Shown: positions 21,722-31,004 of the stretch, piece by piece
Position numbering within the stretch: the first letter of the stretch is position 1
Layout: each line of letters begins with the position of its first letter
Assembly: GCA_017991835.1 (NCBI GenBank)
Contig: JAGOPY010000008.1
Coordinates: forward strand, 62,001 to 126,000
Length of the DNA stretch: 64,000 nt
Direction of reading: 5' to 3'
Origin: Bacteroidales bacterium
Lineage (GTDB): Bacteria; Bacteroidota; Bacteroidia; Bacteroidales; JAGOPY01
Made by a program: the position numbers and the translations under genes
The notes under the pieces: model-generated
Told to the model about the DNA's origin: nothing
Database searches by the model: none
The model's input: only the letters and a program-made list of their open reading frames with translations

Positions 21722-24700
21722 ATGATCTTGAATTTTTTAAAAACCACCAACCCGATTCAAAAGTTTAAAAAGCTTTTAGTAGGATTGAGCCTGGTTTTAC
21801 TGCCCACACTCCTCTACCCCCAGGGAACACAGGAATTGAATATTTATAAGATGATCAATCCCGATTCTCCGCTGCCTGATTCCCTTTATTTGATCGATAT
21901 TATAAAGTATATTGAAGATACGCTGTTTCTTGGCGGAGCGCGTATCTCCGACATTCAATATATCGGAAATCCCAAAGGTGTCGGTTTATTTACCGATGGT
22001 GCGGATATCGGGATGAATGACGGGTTGATCCTCTCAAATGGGTGGGTGGGTACGACTACTATTGTTGATGGTGGCCAGAATAAAACCGGAGCACAGGCTA
22101 TACCCGCCCACGACAGCCTGGGGCCTTACCGGGCTGAGCCCAACGGGCCGCCGCCGCTACAGGATGATGATATGGACTGGCTCTCCGGATTGTTTACTCC
22201 CAACGATCCGAAACCGGATACGGCATATGACCCTTCTATTATTACTTTTAAGTTCAAACCCTATTACAACTCTATAAAACTGGAATATGTATTTGCTTCT
22301 GAAGAATATCTCTACGAGCAGCCACCTTTTCCACCACCGCCTCCACCGCCGATAGACGTCGATATGACCGGAGCGCCTGTCTCGGATTTTATGGCTGTTT
22401 TTATTAAAAGATACCCCAGCGAGCAAAACTACAATATGATTGCTTCCCTTATCGGGCAGGATGGAGATCCTTCCTGGATTCCGGTATGTGTCAAAACCCT
22501 GAATCATACTACCCCTCCAGGGTACTACCAACCCAACTACGACAGGAGTTTTATTTTTGACGGGGCATCCCTGCCACGCCAGATATTTCCTTTTGTATCA
22601 GAAGGCATTGATGTTACCCCCTGCCAGAATTACTGGATGAAAATTGCGGTTGCTGATTATCCCCATGGCGTTGTTCAGGGTTATGATATTTCTCACCAGA
22701 TCAACTCGGCGGTATTCCTGAAAGCCTATAGTCTGATGAGCGGATACGGACTGGAATGGACATTGGAAGGCGCTATCGACAATCCCGATTTTGCGAACGA
22801 CTCCAGCCTGGTCGAAGGCGGCTGCTCAAACATCAATATCACGGTGAGGTTCAATACAATGCCAAAAGACACCTCCTTTATCCGGTTCCGTATCGATGGC
22901 GCATCTTTAGCTGATTATACCGTAACACCGCCGGAAGCTATCGTCCAGGATTCTCTGATCATGATCCCGGATTCTATAACGGAATTTACTTTTACGATCA
23001 CCGCTGTCGATGACAACATCGCCGAAGGGACCAATGGCATCGATCACTGGTTTATCCGTTACCAGGAGAACCCCTGCGACGTGCCTTACCAGGATACCAC
23101 CGGCATCGGTTCGAATGAAGACGGTTATTCGGGAAAAATTAAAGTCAAGGTCAGAGATTACAATCCGTTTGTCAATACATCGAAATCTGTCGGTCCCGAT
23201 CTTCCTCCTCCAGCCAGCCAGTATCATTGCGGCGGGGATGTGACGGTCAGCATTCAGGATATCCTGGAAGGGGGCATCCCGCCCTACACATATTCATGGT
23301 CGAATCCCCCGCAGATTGCCAATACCGAAACATTTACGACAACTATCGGCGACAGTCCCGATATGGCCATTTGCAAAATATTTGACCGATGCTCCGGAAA
23401 GCCCGGGTATGCGAACGGTTCTGATACGGTTTTTATATACAGCAGGCTCGAAATTGAAGCCAGCGGAGATTTTCAGCTTTGCCAGAACGGAGAGTCCGAC
23501 ATCGAGATTGTCAGTACCAATGTCGGCGACGATTATTCCACCATCTGGTATTTCGAGAATCCTCCAGGGGTATTGACCCAGGTGGGTAATGAATCTGTTT
23601 ACACCGTTACCTGGGAGGACTATGGCAGCTTTGCACCGAATACCCTTACTTTTATTTGCACAGCGACGGATGAATGCGGAAACTCGGCTAACGATACAGT
23701 GCATGCTACCTTCTTTCCGGTTGTCACAATCAGTGGTGTGCCGCTGATCTGCCTGTACGATGAGATACAGCTGACGTGCAGCTTCGCCCTTCAGTATTGG
23801 TGGCATTACGGAAGCCTGGCTGGTCCCTTGCTCGGACAGAACCAGGTATTGAATTATACCCCTCCGAACTCAGGACTCCATACTATCTGGGTAAGAATTG
23901 AGAATGAGTGCCATGAGTATGCCGACACCAGTTTCACTTTTGAAGTCTCGGAACTGGTGATGGATATGACCATGAACAATTCGACCAATTTCTTCACCTG
24001 CCCGAACGTCCCATTTACGCTGCAGGAACTTCATGCTTTTGATGGGTGGTACTGGACCTGGGAGGACGACGGGACGAACTATGAGGCTTACGGGCAGAAT
24101 ATCAGCCTGGAAATGACCGAAGCCGGGCCTCACCCGGTAACAGTTATAGCTTATAATAATCACGGTTGTTATGACACTATTACCCGAACGGTAACAGTCT
24201 ATCCCTACGCTTATCCTGTTGCTTCGACTTCGATCGAATCGGTCTGTATTGATTATCCGACCGATCTAAGCATTGTACCGACCGGCCCGGTCACCATTTC
24301 CAGCTATTTCTGGACAGCAAACCCTGCGTATGCCTGGCAGCCGGGACAGCAAACCCAGGCCTCGCCAACGGTTACGCCCCAGGAAACCACAACATTTAAG
24401 TGCAGGATCACCGATAACCATGGCTGTCTCGATTCAGCCACGGTGGTGGTCAATGTCAGGCCAAGGCTGGCGGGCAATATCCTCGGTGATCCCGGGTTCC
24501 AGTGTACCGACAAGCCGGTGACCATCACTTTCCTGCCGACTGTGACACCACTACCCGACGCTACTTATTCCTGGACATTTGATGATGGAGTGCCGGCTAC
24601 CAGTAACCTGGCCGTTCCACCGCAGATCGTCTGGTCGACCGACGGATTGAAAAATATCAGCCTGCACATTGAAGAACTGGGCTGCGAAGAGACTTTCTAT

Positions 24701-25516
24701 TTTCAGTACCAGGTGTATCCCGATCCGCTGGCCGGTTTTACGGCAACAGGTGCAGCCGGTTGCCAGCCTATTCAGGTGTCATTCACCAATATCTCATCAA
24801 ACCTTGAAAATCCTTCATACCTGTGGGACTTCGGTGATGGTACAACGGGCACTGATGTGAATCCTTCCCATGAATACACAATACCGGGGACGTATGATAT
24901 TACCTTAACGGTGACCAATTCGACAGGTTGTGTCAATACTTTGACCATTAATGATATGGTTGAGGTGTTTGAGGTGCCGGTTGCAGACTTTGCGGCCGAC
25001 CCGCAAGCCGCCACCATCGATAATCCTACGATCAATTTTACGGAACAGGTCAATATCCCTTACCAGATTATCAACTGGGATTTTGGCGACGGCAATGAGG
25101 ATCTTTCCAGTCCAAATCCAAGGCATACATACACTTTACCAGGCACTTACCTGGTCGTGATGTATACCGAGACCGAACACGGTTGCTGGGACAGGGATAC
25201 GCTTGAGATTGGTATTGTGGAGGATATTAAGATTTTTGTTCCCAATGCCTTTACACCGAATGGCGATGGATTGAACGACTGCTTTGCCATTGGCGGTACA
25301 ACGGGCGACATCGTTGATGTATTCCGGATCATCATTTATAACCGTTGGGGTGTTCAGCTTGTGGATGAACCTGTTCACAACCCGGAATGTTTATGGAACG
25401 GCAGGGATGTGAACGGGGTTGAAATGCCCGGAGGGCAGTATATTTTCAGGATCTTCGGGAAGAACCTGCGCGGTTCGAAAAAAGTCTATGAAGGGATGGT
25501 TACCTTGCTAAGGTAA
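21722..25516 (+). CDS. T9SS type B surface protein with choice-of-anchor L and PKD domains
   Basis: 1264 residues from ATG 21722, selected because the signal peptide (ending LLYPQ) follows; an upstream Met adds a non-signal stretch. Residues about 40-330 are a choice-of-anchor L domain (GLFTDGADIGMNDGLILSNG, VFASEEYLYEQPP). Several Ig/SprB-like modules follow, then two PKD domains (LWDFGDGTTGTDVNPSHEY; NWDFGDGNEDLSSPNPRHTY). The last 90 residues are the gliding-motility-associated type B sorting domain (VPNAFTPNGDGLNDCF, IYNRWG, WNGRDVNG, PGGQYIF). It should be exported by type IX secretion and shown on or shed from the surface as an adhesin. The stop abuts the stop of the convergent M56 gene. 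Confidence 0.88.
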   Translation: MILNFLKTTNPIQKFKKLLVGLSLVLLPTLLYPQGTQELNIYKMINPDSPLPDSLYLIDIIKYIEDTLFLGGARISDIQYIGNPKGVGLFTDGADIGMNDGLILSNGWVGTTTIVDGGQNKTGAQAIPAHDSLGPYRAEPNGPPPLQDDDMDWLSGLFTPNDPKPDTAYDPSIITFKFKPYYNSIKLEYVFASEEYLYEQPPFPPPPPPPIDVDMTGAPVSDFMAVFIKRYPSEQNYNMIASLIGQDGDPSWIPVCVKTLNHTTPPGYYQPNYDRSFIFDGASLPRQIFPFVSEGIDVTPCQNYWMKIAVADYPHGVVQGYDISHQINSAVFLKAYSLMSGYGLEWTLEGAIDNPDFANDSSLVEGGCSNINITVRFNTMPKDTSFIRFRIDGASLADYTVTPPEAIVQDSLIMIPDSITEFTFTITAVDDNIAEGTNGIDHWFIRYQENPCDVPYQDTTGIGSNEDGYSGKIKVKVRDYNPFVNTSKSVGPDLPPPASQYHCGGDVTVSIQDILEGGIPPYTYSWSNPPQIANTETFTTTIGDSPDMAICKIFDRCSGKPGYANGSDTVFIYSRLEIEASGDFQLCQNGESDIEIVSTNVGDDYSTIWYFENPPGVLTQVGNESVYTVTWEDYGSFAPNTLTFICTATDECGNSANDTVHATFFPVVTISGVPLICLYDEIQLTCSFALQYWWHYGSLAGPLLGQNQVLNYTPPNSGLHTIWVRIENECHEYADTSFTFEVSELVMDMTMNNSTNFFTCPNVPFTLQELHAFDGWYWTWEDDGTNYEAYGQNISLEMTEAGPHPVTVIAYNNHGCYDTITRTVTVYPYAYPVASTSIESVCIDYPTDLSIVPTGPVTISSYFWTANPAYAWQPGQQTQASPTVTPQETTTFKCRITDNHGCLDSATVVVNVRPRLAGNILGDPGFQCTDKPVTITFLPTVTPLPDATYSWTFDDGVPATSNLAVPPQIVWSTDGLKNISLHIEELGCEETFYFQYQVYPDPLAGFTATGAAGCQPIQVSFTNISSNLENPSYLWDFGDGTTGTDVNPSHEYTIPGTYDITLTVTNSTGCVNTLTINDMVEVFEVPVADFAADPQAATIDNPTINFTEQVNIPYQIINWDFGDGNEDLSSPNPRHTYTLPGTYLVVMYTETEHGCWDRDTLEIGIVEDIKIFVPNAFTPNGDGLNDCFAIGGTTGDIVDVFRIIIYNRWGVQLVDEPVHNPECLWNGRDVNGVEMPGGQYIFRIFGKNLRGSKKVYEGMVTLLR

Positions 25517-26803
25517 TTATTTTACTTCTTCTTTTTTACCTTCCAGGGAAAACTTTATCGGGAGGTTAAATATTACCCTGACTGGCTCATTATTGTCATT
25601 TGTGCCCGGGTTCCATTTAGGCATACCTTTGACAACCCGTGCAGCTTCTTCATCACATCCGTCGCCAATTCCCTGGAGAATCTTGACATTGGTCACCGAC
25701 CCGTCTTTTTCAATAACGTAGGTAACGAAAACGGTTCCTGCTGTTCCTTTTGTTTTTGCTTCAGGTGGATATTTAATGTTTTCCACGAGGTATTTTGTCA
25801 TGGCATCCATTCCACCCTTAAAAGAAGGCATGTTTTTTACAACCTGGAATGCAGGTTCTTCCTGGGCCGACTGGGAAACAGTCTGGACAGCTTTTGCCTG
25901 TTCTGACTTTTGCTGGCTTTCCTGAGCAGTTAACCACAAAGGATTTCCGGCTGTGAAAAGAAAAAGAACCACAGCCAGTGAGGGCAGTGCAAATCCGGCC
26001 TTTAGTTTAGCCCATGATGCGGAGCGTTTTTTCGTCATCATAATAATTCTGTTTTTAAGTAATGAAACATTAAAGTTATTTGTTAAGGTATTTAATTGAA
26101 TGCCAATAGATTCCTGCAGAATAAATTCCTGGTATTTTTGTTTCTGAAAACCATCCTTCAGAACGCCTTCATCCGCCAGAAATTCATGGGTTCTTTTGAT
26201 AGCATGGCCGGCCAGCCAGGCAAATGGATTAAACCACTGTAAAATGACAGCAAACTCCGCCAGAATGATGTCGACCGTATGTATTTGCCGGATATGTACT
26301 TTTTCATGCGCCACAACCGGAGCGAATTTGTCATCAGTCAAGTACTCTTCCCGGATATAAATAAAGTTGAAGAATGAAAAGGGGGAGTAGCCATTATCCA
26401 CCAGGACAAAACGGGAGCCATCGCGCCGGATAATTTTAAATCGCCTGGTGATGACAGCCAGCTGGATAAGCTGAAAAATGAACTTCGCGGTGAATATGAC
26501 TACCCCTGTGAAGTAAACAATTGCAACAAGCTGAAAGGCTGAAATATTGCTGCCGGCAATTTTGTCGACTTTTTCTCCCGTAATCAGGACCGGTTCAAGC
26601 AGGATGGCGGCAGGCCTGAAGGTTTCCGTTTCAAAAAAACCAATCCGTATGAATGGCATGGTCAGTGAAAGCAGAACAGAAAAGACCAGGTAGAACCGGT
26701 TGACATGGAAGAAGGTCTCTTTTCTGAGAAAGAGCCAGTAAACGGTCACCAGTGCGGCAAGGATAGCCGATGAATGCAACAGGTATGTAAGCAGGTCTGT
26801 CAT
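25517..26803 (-). CDS. M56 (BlaR1-like) membrane metallopeptidase fused to a TonB C-terminal domain
   Basis: 428 residues. Four membrane helices carry the M56 peptidase loop with HEKVH (166-170) and a downstream HEFLADE. After a fourth helix (about 270-290) and a Gln/Ser-rich periplasmic linker, residues about 335-420 form a TonB C-terminal domain (YPPEAKTKGTAGTVFVTYVI, PKWNPGTNDNNEPV). BlaR1-type proteins sense a signal outside and cleave the BlaI repressor inside. In place of a penicillin-binding sensor this one has a TonB-type domain, common in Bacteroidota. Its start overlaps the blaI-like stop by 4 bp (ATGA). Confidence 0.85.
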   Translation of the reverse strand: MTDLLTYLLHSSAILAALVTVYWLFLRKETFFHVNRFYLVFSVLLSLTMPFIRIGFFETETFRPAAILLEPVLITGEKVDKIAGSNISAFQLVAIVYFTGVVIFTAKFIFQLIQLAVITRRFKIIRRDGSRFVLVDNGYSPFSFFNFIYIREEYLTDDKFAPVVAHEKVHIRQIHTVDIILAEFAVILQWFNPFAWLAGHAIKRTHEFLADEGVLKDGFQKQKYQEFILQESIGIQLNTLTNNFNVSLLKNRIIMMTKKRSASWAKLKAGFALPSLAVVLFLFTAGNPLWLTAQESQQKSEQAKAVQTVSQSAQEEPAFQVVKNMPSFKGGMDAMTKYLVENIKYPPEAKTKGTAGTVFVTYVIEKDGSVTNVKILQGIGDGCDEEAARVVKGMPKWNPGTNDNNEPVRVIFNLPIKFSLEGKKEEVK

Positions 26804-27210
26804 TTTTTTTGTGCTTTTTGTTTTTGGATCTCCATGTCCATCAGCCTTCGGATCTCTTCCAGTTCCTCGATGCTGATCTTTTCTTCAGACGCGAAGAAAC
26901 TGGCCAGTGATTTGTAGGAGTTACCGAAATAATTGGCTACAAAGCTGCGGAAATAGGTCCGGGTGTAATCATTTTTTGAGATCAGGGGGTAATATTCATA
27001 CGTGCGGCCATACGCTTTGTGGCCTATAAACCCTTTTTGTTCCAGAATGCGGATGATCGTGGAAACGGTATTGTATGCCGGTTTGGGTTCCGGAAATTCT
27101 TTCAGGATATCATGAACCAGCGCCGATCCTTTATCCCAGAATATATGCATAATTTGTTCCTCGGCTTTGGTGAGTTCGCGCCCTGTGCTTTTCAGTTGTT
27201 TCATACCCAT
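26800..27210 (-). CDS. BlaI/MecI-family transcriptional repressor
   Basis: 136 residues: a winged-helix domain (LTKAEEQIMHIFWDKGSALV, YNTVSTIIRILEQKGFIGHK) and a C-terminal dimer part. Family members bind TTAGT-type inverted repeats and are inactivated by the linked M56 peptidase. Here the operator AACTAA-N4-TTAGTT-N4-AACTAA lies over the promoter at 27226-27260, so the pair is very likely autoregulated. A second in-frame ATG lies two codons in (27204), either could be used. Regulated targets beyond this operon were not seen in the window. Confidence 0.9.
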   Translation of the reverse strand: MGMKQLKSTGRELTKAEEQIMHIFWDKGSALVHDILKEFPEPKPAYNTVSTIIRILEQKGFIGHKAYGRTYEYYPLISKNDYTRTYFRSFVANYFGNSYKSLASFFASEEKISIEELEEIRRLMDMEIQKQKAQKK

Positions 27211-27225
27211 TTAATTTCTATGCTG

Positions 27226-27260
27226 CAAATATATAACTAAATAATTAGTTTATCAACTAA
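27226..27260 (-). promoter_or_regulatory. Promoter and overlapping BlaI-type operator
   Basis: On the minus strand TTG, 20 bp, TATATTTG (27233-27226): both Bacteroidota promoter boxes with proper spacing. Lying between and over them is the triple inverted repeat AACTAA (27235-27240), TTAGTT (27245-27250), AACTAA (27255-27260), each spaced 4 bp. Binding here would block transcription. Confidence 0.85.
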
Positions 27261-27278
27261 AAAAGTAATATTTTTTTT

Positions 27279-27316
27279 ATGAGACTCCATCTCGAAAAAT
27301 CGAGATGGAGTCTCAT
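27279..27316. terminator. Hairpin with 17-bp perfect arms, copy 1
   Basis: ATGAGACTCCATCTCGA, loop AAAA, then the exact inverse. It begins 7 bp after the stop of the minus-strand gene at 27324. The same stem core occurs at 28686-28723, also directly after a minus-strand stop. A 3'-end hairpin (terminator or mRNA stabiliser) is the simplest reading, though a classical T-run is lacking. Confidence 0.65.
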
Positions 27317-27323
27317 GTTAATC

Positions 27324-28592
27324 TTACCGAATACTTTCCCTGAGCAATTGCTTGTTATCCATCAACCCCGGCACATCATACAGGTAATACAGGTAGTTAT
27401 TGTGGACCATGACATGTTGCGGGAAACTGTGGGCCAGCGTTAAGGTTTTTTGAAGATGGCCTTTGGTGAGGTCCAGTTTGTAAAGATGCAACCTCCCGTT
27501 TTTAAGAAAAGTAGTATATAAGCAATGCGAGACAGGATCATTCAAAATGTTTTTCATCCATTTCTCACCCGTATGCTTCGAAAGGGGCATTTGCAAATGA
27601 TTGATCAGGTATCCGCTGATATTCAGAATATCGACAGAGCCATCCGTTGTATTAATGATAACCAGCGAATCGCCTGTTTTTTCCATCACCGACAGATTAG
27701 ATTTGTACTGGATTTTTTTTACCCAGTTATATGCGATCATCTCATTGAAACTGGCTGGCAAAGTATCCATAGTTAAAAGGTAATAGTCGTAGGGATGATC
27801 GCGAAGCATCCTGAATGCCTCTTCATCCCGATAGGTGTTGATTTCGGATCGCATCCCCGAATGCCGGTTGATCCTATAAAAGCTAACCGAAAGTTTGTCG
27901 TTGCTCTCTTTACGGAAATAGAGCCAATCTGCGGTTGACGTGATACAATCGGAAAGGGTGGCATAGAATTTCGAGAGAGTGGCCCGGTGAGGGAAAAGCA
28001 GTGTGTCTTTATTCAGGAATACCTGGTAGGATGAATCGGGGCTAAGCAGGTGTATGTACCCCAGGCAATCGGCAAATAGTCGTGTCGGTTTGAATGGCAA
28101 GGTACAGGACCGCGCAATGATCTCCCCGTTGTCCTTTTTACAGATCAGTTCTGCCCTGGCTGTCCGGTACCTGAAGATGATCATATATATGAATGAGTGG
28201 TCGATAGTGTAATCGAGGATAGAGTATTTATCATCTTTAAAGAATACTTCTGGTTTTCCGGAAGATATCTCAACCTCTTTTAGAAGACTGGGTGCGGGTT
28301 TCATAAGTACATTCAAACCTTCCGCTTTGCTTTCGATCCAGATATGCTGTGTTTCATATCCCAGGTAGCTGATAATCATATAGACCGGCAGGGTATCGAC
28401 TTGTATGGTGAATGCCCCGTCGAGGCCTGATGTACAACCTGTCCGGCTGCCCGTAAGGCTGATATTTGCATTGATCAGCGGCGAATAGGTCTCAGCATCA
28501 AGCACAACACCTGAGATGGAATGTTTCTGCGCCTGGAGAGAAAAGAATAAAAAGGAGAGTAGAATGACGAAAAATAATCTGAAACGGGTCAT
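27324..28592 (-). CDS. Exported protein with carboxypeptidase-regulatory-like domain, function unknown
   Basis: 422 residues with a signal peptide (ending FSLQAQ). Residues about 25-105 are a CarboxypepD_reg-like beta-sandwich (HSISGVVLDAETYSPLINAN, DGAFTIQVD, YLGYETQ) followed by LLKEVEIS, as at the start of TonB receptors, but no barrel follows. The rest (YSILDYTIDHSFIYMIIFRY, LFADCLGYIHLL, VHNNYLYYLYD) resembles a WD/6-bladed propeller-like repeat protein. It is a stand-alone gene with an inverted repeat 14 bp before the start and a strong hairpin after the stop. Confidence 0.6.
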   Translation of the reverse strand: MTRFRLFFVILLSFLFFSLQAQKHSISGVVLDAETYSPLINANISLTGSRTGCTSGLDGAFTIQVDTLPVYMIISYLGYETQHIWIESKAEGLNVLMKPAPSLLKEVEISSGKPEVFFKDDKYSILDYTIDHSFIYMIIFRYRTARAELICKKDNGEIIARSCTLPFKPTRLFADCLGYIHLLSPDSSYQVFLNKDTLLFPHRATLSKFYATLSDCITSTADWLYFRKESNDKLSVSFYRINRHSGMRSEINTYRDEEAFRMLRDHPYDYYLLTMDTLPASFNEMIAYNWVKKIQYKSNLSVMEKTGDSLVIINTTDGSVDILNISGYLINHLQMPLSKHTGEKWMKNILNDPVSHCLYTTFLKNGRLHLYKLDLTKGHLQKTLTLAHSFPQHVMVHNNYLYYLYDVPGLMDNKQLLRESIR

Positions 28593-28606
28593 TGCATTGG
28601 AGTTTA

Positions 28607-28633
28607 GTGTTTAAATCTAAATAATTTAAACAC
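28607..28633 (-). promoter_or_regulatory. Operator-like inverted repeat upstream of the 28592 gene
   Basis: GTGTTTAAAT and ATTTAAACAC are perfect 10-bp arms around CTAAATA, ending 14 bp before the start codon. Possible regulator site; the regulator is unknown. Confidence 0.5.
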
Positions 28634-28685
28634 CTTATACTACACTGTTTTAACCCTTTGAGCGTTTGGGTTAACGGATGGAAAA

Positions 28686-28723
28686 GTGAGACTCCATCTC
28701 GATTTTTCGAGATGGAGTCTCAC
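28686..28723. terminator. Hairpin with 17-bp perfect arms, copy 2
   Basis: GTGAGACTCCATCTCGA, loop TTTT, exact inverse. The stem core is the same as copy 1 but the loop is complementary, so the two are inverted relative to each other. It lies 6 bp after the stop of the minus-strand lipoprotein gene at 28730. Confidence 0.65.
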
Positions 28724-28729
28724 AGAGAA

Positions 28730-29272
28730 CTATATCACTTTGGCTTCCACCTTTGTTTCAATTCTCACCCGCAAAGTAAATGTTACACCCCCTGTATCTG
28801 CTTCTCCGTTTATCTGAACGGTGAAAACCTGGCCATCTTTCAGGATCTCACTAACCGTATCCCACTGGCCGTTTTCATTGCCCAGCGTGATGGTTTTCCC
28901 CGTTGTCAGCAATTCGTTTGTCATCGTCCATCCGGTTTCACGCCCGGCGTTGAAAACATCCAGCGTAGCTGTATACACGGTCACATTCTCCTGCGATATA
29001 CTGGTAATGGTTGCATGGATAGCTTCTACCTCATATTTCTTAATATTGTTCAGATAATCACTGACATTGGTATCCGATGCCGGATCGATTACCGCAGTTC
29101 CGCTGAACGCATGATTTTCGGCAGTGGATTTTAATGCAGCCGTTGAGCAATCTAATGATGCGGCGAAATCGGCATCAAAAGTGACCGTGTTGAGATCACT
29201 GACTTTATCACATCCGGTGAAACCCAGCACAAGTAACACCATGACGATCAATTGAATCGTTTTCGTTTTCAT
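28730..29272 (-). CDS. Small lipoprotein, family not recognised
   Basis: 180 residues. The lipobox is LGFTGCDK, so the protein is lipidated at about Cys21. The mature part is beta-rich (VTFDADFAASLDCSTAALKS, VEAIHATITSISQENVTVYT, FTLRVRIETKVEAKVI) and has no charged catalytic pattern I recognise. It ends at the hairpin at 28686-28723. It is divergent from the small exported gene at 29516. The LytTR-type sites lie between the two, nearer 29516, but could act on both. Confidence 0.6.
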   Translation of the reverse strand: MKTKTIQLIVMVLLVLGFTGCDKVSDLNTVTFDADFAASLDCSTAALKSTAENHAFSGTAVIDPASDTNVSDYLNNIKKYEVEAIHATITSISQENVTVYTATLDVFNAGRETGWTMTNELLTTGKTITLGNENGQWDTVSEILKDGQVFTVQINGEADTGGVTFTLRVRIETKVEAKVI

Positions 29273-29363
29273 AAGATGAATAGTTAGTATTTATGCAAAG
29301 TTAAGTTCAAAATGTAGAAATTGTATTCCAGGAGAAGCAAAATCAGACGAAAAACCCATGGTT

Positions 29364-29440
29364 GAAGTTTAATTCACCTGAAACGAAATTCACTTTACCT
29401 GTCAGACGACTCAGTTCACCCTTCCGATCATGCAGTTCAC
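29364..29440 (+). promoter_or_regulatory. Two pairs of LytTR-type direct repeats
   Basis: TCAGTTCAC (29411-29419) and GCAGTTCAC (29432-29440) are 9-bp direct repeats separated by 12 bp, the known layout of LytTR-domain binding sites, and fit the ComE/AgrA/AlgR-type consensus at most positions. A weaker pair, GAAGTTTAA (29364) and GAAATTCAC (29385), has the same 21-bp period. A LytTR regulator is encoded at 31005-31775. Confidence 0.55.
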
Positions 29441-29473
29441 CATCTTTTCATTTCCTTCCCCTTCATGGCGGGA

Positions 29474-29481
29474 TATCTTTG
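29474..29481 (+). promoter_or_regulatory. -7 promoter box (TATCTTTG) for the 29516 gene
   Basis: Perfect TAnnTTTG match 34 bp before the start codon. No good TTG box is present at -33, which suits a promoter that needs an activator such as LytTR bound just upstream. Confidence 0.65.
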
Positions 29482-29515
29482 TTTCATCAATTAACAATTT
29501 AAAAACACAAAAACC

Positions 29516-29866
29516 ATGAAAACAGCAATCTTAACCGCCGCCATGATGATCCTGATGACCGCCGCCAATGCGCGTACCATCGCCGACACCAATTACTATC
29601 AGGGGTCTCCGGTAAAAACATTCCAGGCATCAGTTATAAAAACCGGTCCTGTGATGATCAGATTCAGCGTTCTGAATCCCGAAAATGACAAAGTGATCCT
29701 GAAGGTCTACAATGAAGACCAGGTAAAAGTTTATCAGAAAACTGTCCGCAAATCGAATGTTACCAATATCGGATGCGATATGTCGAATGCCGAAAAAGGC
29801 AGGTACACCTTTGTGGTCATAAGAAACGGCAAGGAAGAGGTAAAGAAGAGCATTATTCTCTTCTGA
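29516..29866 (+). CDS. Small exported beta-sandwich protein
   Basis: 116 residues with a signal peptide (cleavage near ANARTIAD). The mature part has the pattern of short Bacteroidota periplasmic Ig-like proteins: VMIRFSVLNPENDKVILKVY, VYQKTVRK, CDMSNAEKGRYTFVV, ending KKSIILF. No enzyme motif. It lies just before the LytS/LytT pair and has predicted LytTR sites plus a TATCTTTG box upstream, so it is probably the target of that two-component system. Function unknown. Confidence 0.65.
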   Translation: MKTAILTAAMMILMTAANARTIADTNYYQGSPVKTFQASVIKTGPVMIRFSVLNPENDKVILKVYNEDQVKVYQKTVRKSNVTNIGCDMSNAEKGRYTFVVIRNGKEEVKKSIILF

Positions 29867-29959
29867 GACCGCCATTCCGATGAATTATACCGTTCTTTCT
29901 CATGTTGAAAATTTGCCTACTTTTGATTGGTTTGGAAGAATTAATCCAGGGAGCATAAA

Positions 29960-31000
29960 ATGACTGTCAGTACGACTCCGGGTATTTTGCGAAAATGGTA
30001 TTACCGTATCCTGACGGGTGCAGTGACCGGAGCGGGCACCTGGTTCCTTGCCGAAGTGATATTCAATATCAAATACCGGTACTATGACCTGGTATCCATG
30101 CGGATCAGCTATGTTTATGCTTTTATATTCGGGATCCTAATTTTAGAAACCTATTTTCGTGCGGGAGGATTTCTTGACAGAATTCTCCCCTGGGGAAAAG
30201 GGCCGGTTAAAAGGTTCTGGGCACAGCTTCTGGCTGGCTTTATCACTGCGTTTTGGTGGATAATCGTGGTCAGGGTGGGGTTGAATATCCTTCTCTACCC
30301 CGGCCAATTGATCATCCTGGAGGATGAAGTGATCATTTTTTCATTGATTATGTTTTTGATGCTCATAGTCTGCATACTGCAACTGGGCTACTTTTACAAT
30401 GAAAGCTACCGGCAGTCGCTTGCTGAGATGGAAAGATACCGAAAGGAAAATGCTGAATACCAGTTTGAGATGCTGAAACTCCAGCTTAACCCGCATTTCC
30501 TTTTTAACAGCCTGAATACCCTGTCATCGCTGGTTTATGACAATGCCGACCGGGCTGCTGAATTTGTCAGAAAGCTTTCGGAAGTTTACCGGTACGTCCT
30601 TGATAACCGGAACAAGGAGCTGGTTTTGCTGAAGGAGGAGATGGAATTCATTCATGCTTTTACTTTTCTGCAAGGATTGCGATTTCAGGGGATGATCGAT
30701 TTCCGGTTCGGGATCGATCCCGAATCAATGGGAAAGAAGATCGCCCCCATGACGCTGCAACTCCTGATAGAAAATGCCGTTAAACACAATGTGGCCTCCC
30801 GTCGCAATCCACTGACCATTTCGGTGAAAGCCGGAAACGGCCGCCTGTCGGTGCATAACAATTTTCAGCCGAAGGAAGAGCAGCCGGGGACAGGGGTCGG
30901 CCTGAAAAATATAGTCAACCGTTATCAATTTCTGACTGTTGATAAAGTGGAAATCATCCGTGAAAAAGAATATTTTGAAGTGATCATCCCGTTAATCTGA
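29960..31000 (+). CDS. LytS/YehU-type sensor histidine kinase
   Basis: 346 residues. Four membrane helices (about 15-150) are followed by a coiled coil, the His-kinase motif LQLNPHFLFNSLNTLSSLV with the phospho-His, and an HATPase end (LLIENAVKHN, GTGVGLKNIVNRY). No extracellular sensor domain is present, so the signal is likely sensed in the membrane. It is 4 bp upstream of the LytTR regulator gene, forming a two-component system. Confidence 0.9.
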   Translation: MTVSTTPGILRKWYYRILTGAVTGAGTWFLAEVIFNIKYRYYDLVSMRISYVYAFIFGILILETYFRAGGFLDRILPWGKGPVKRFWAQLLAGFITAFWWIIVVRVGLNILLYPGQLIILEDEVIIFSLIMFLMLIVCILQLGYFYNESYRQSLAEMERYRKENAEYQFEMLKLQLNPHFLFNSLNTLSSLVYDNADRAAEFVRKLSEVYRYVLDNRNKELVLLKEEMEFIHAFTFLQGLRFQGMIDFRFGIDPESMGKKIAPMTLQLLIENAVKHNVASRRNPLTISVKAGNGRLSVHNNFQPKEEQPGTGVGLKNIVNRYQFLTVDKVEIIREKEYFEVIIPLI

Positions 31001-31004
31001 AATA

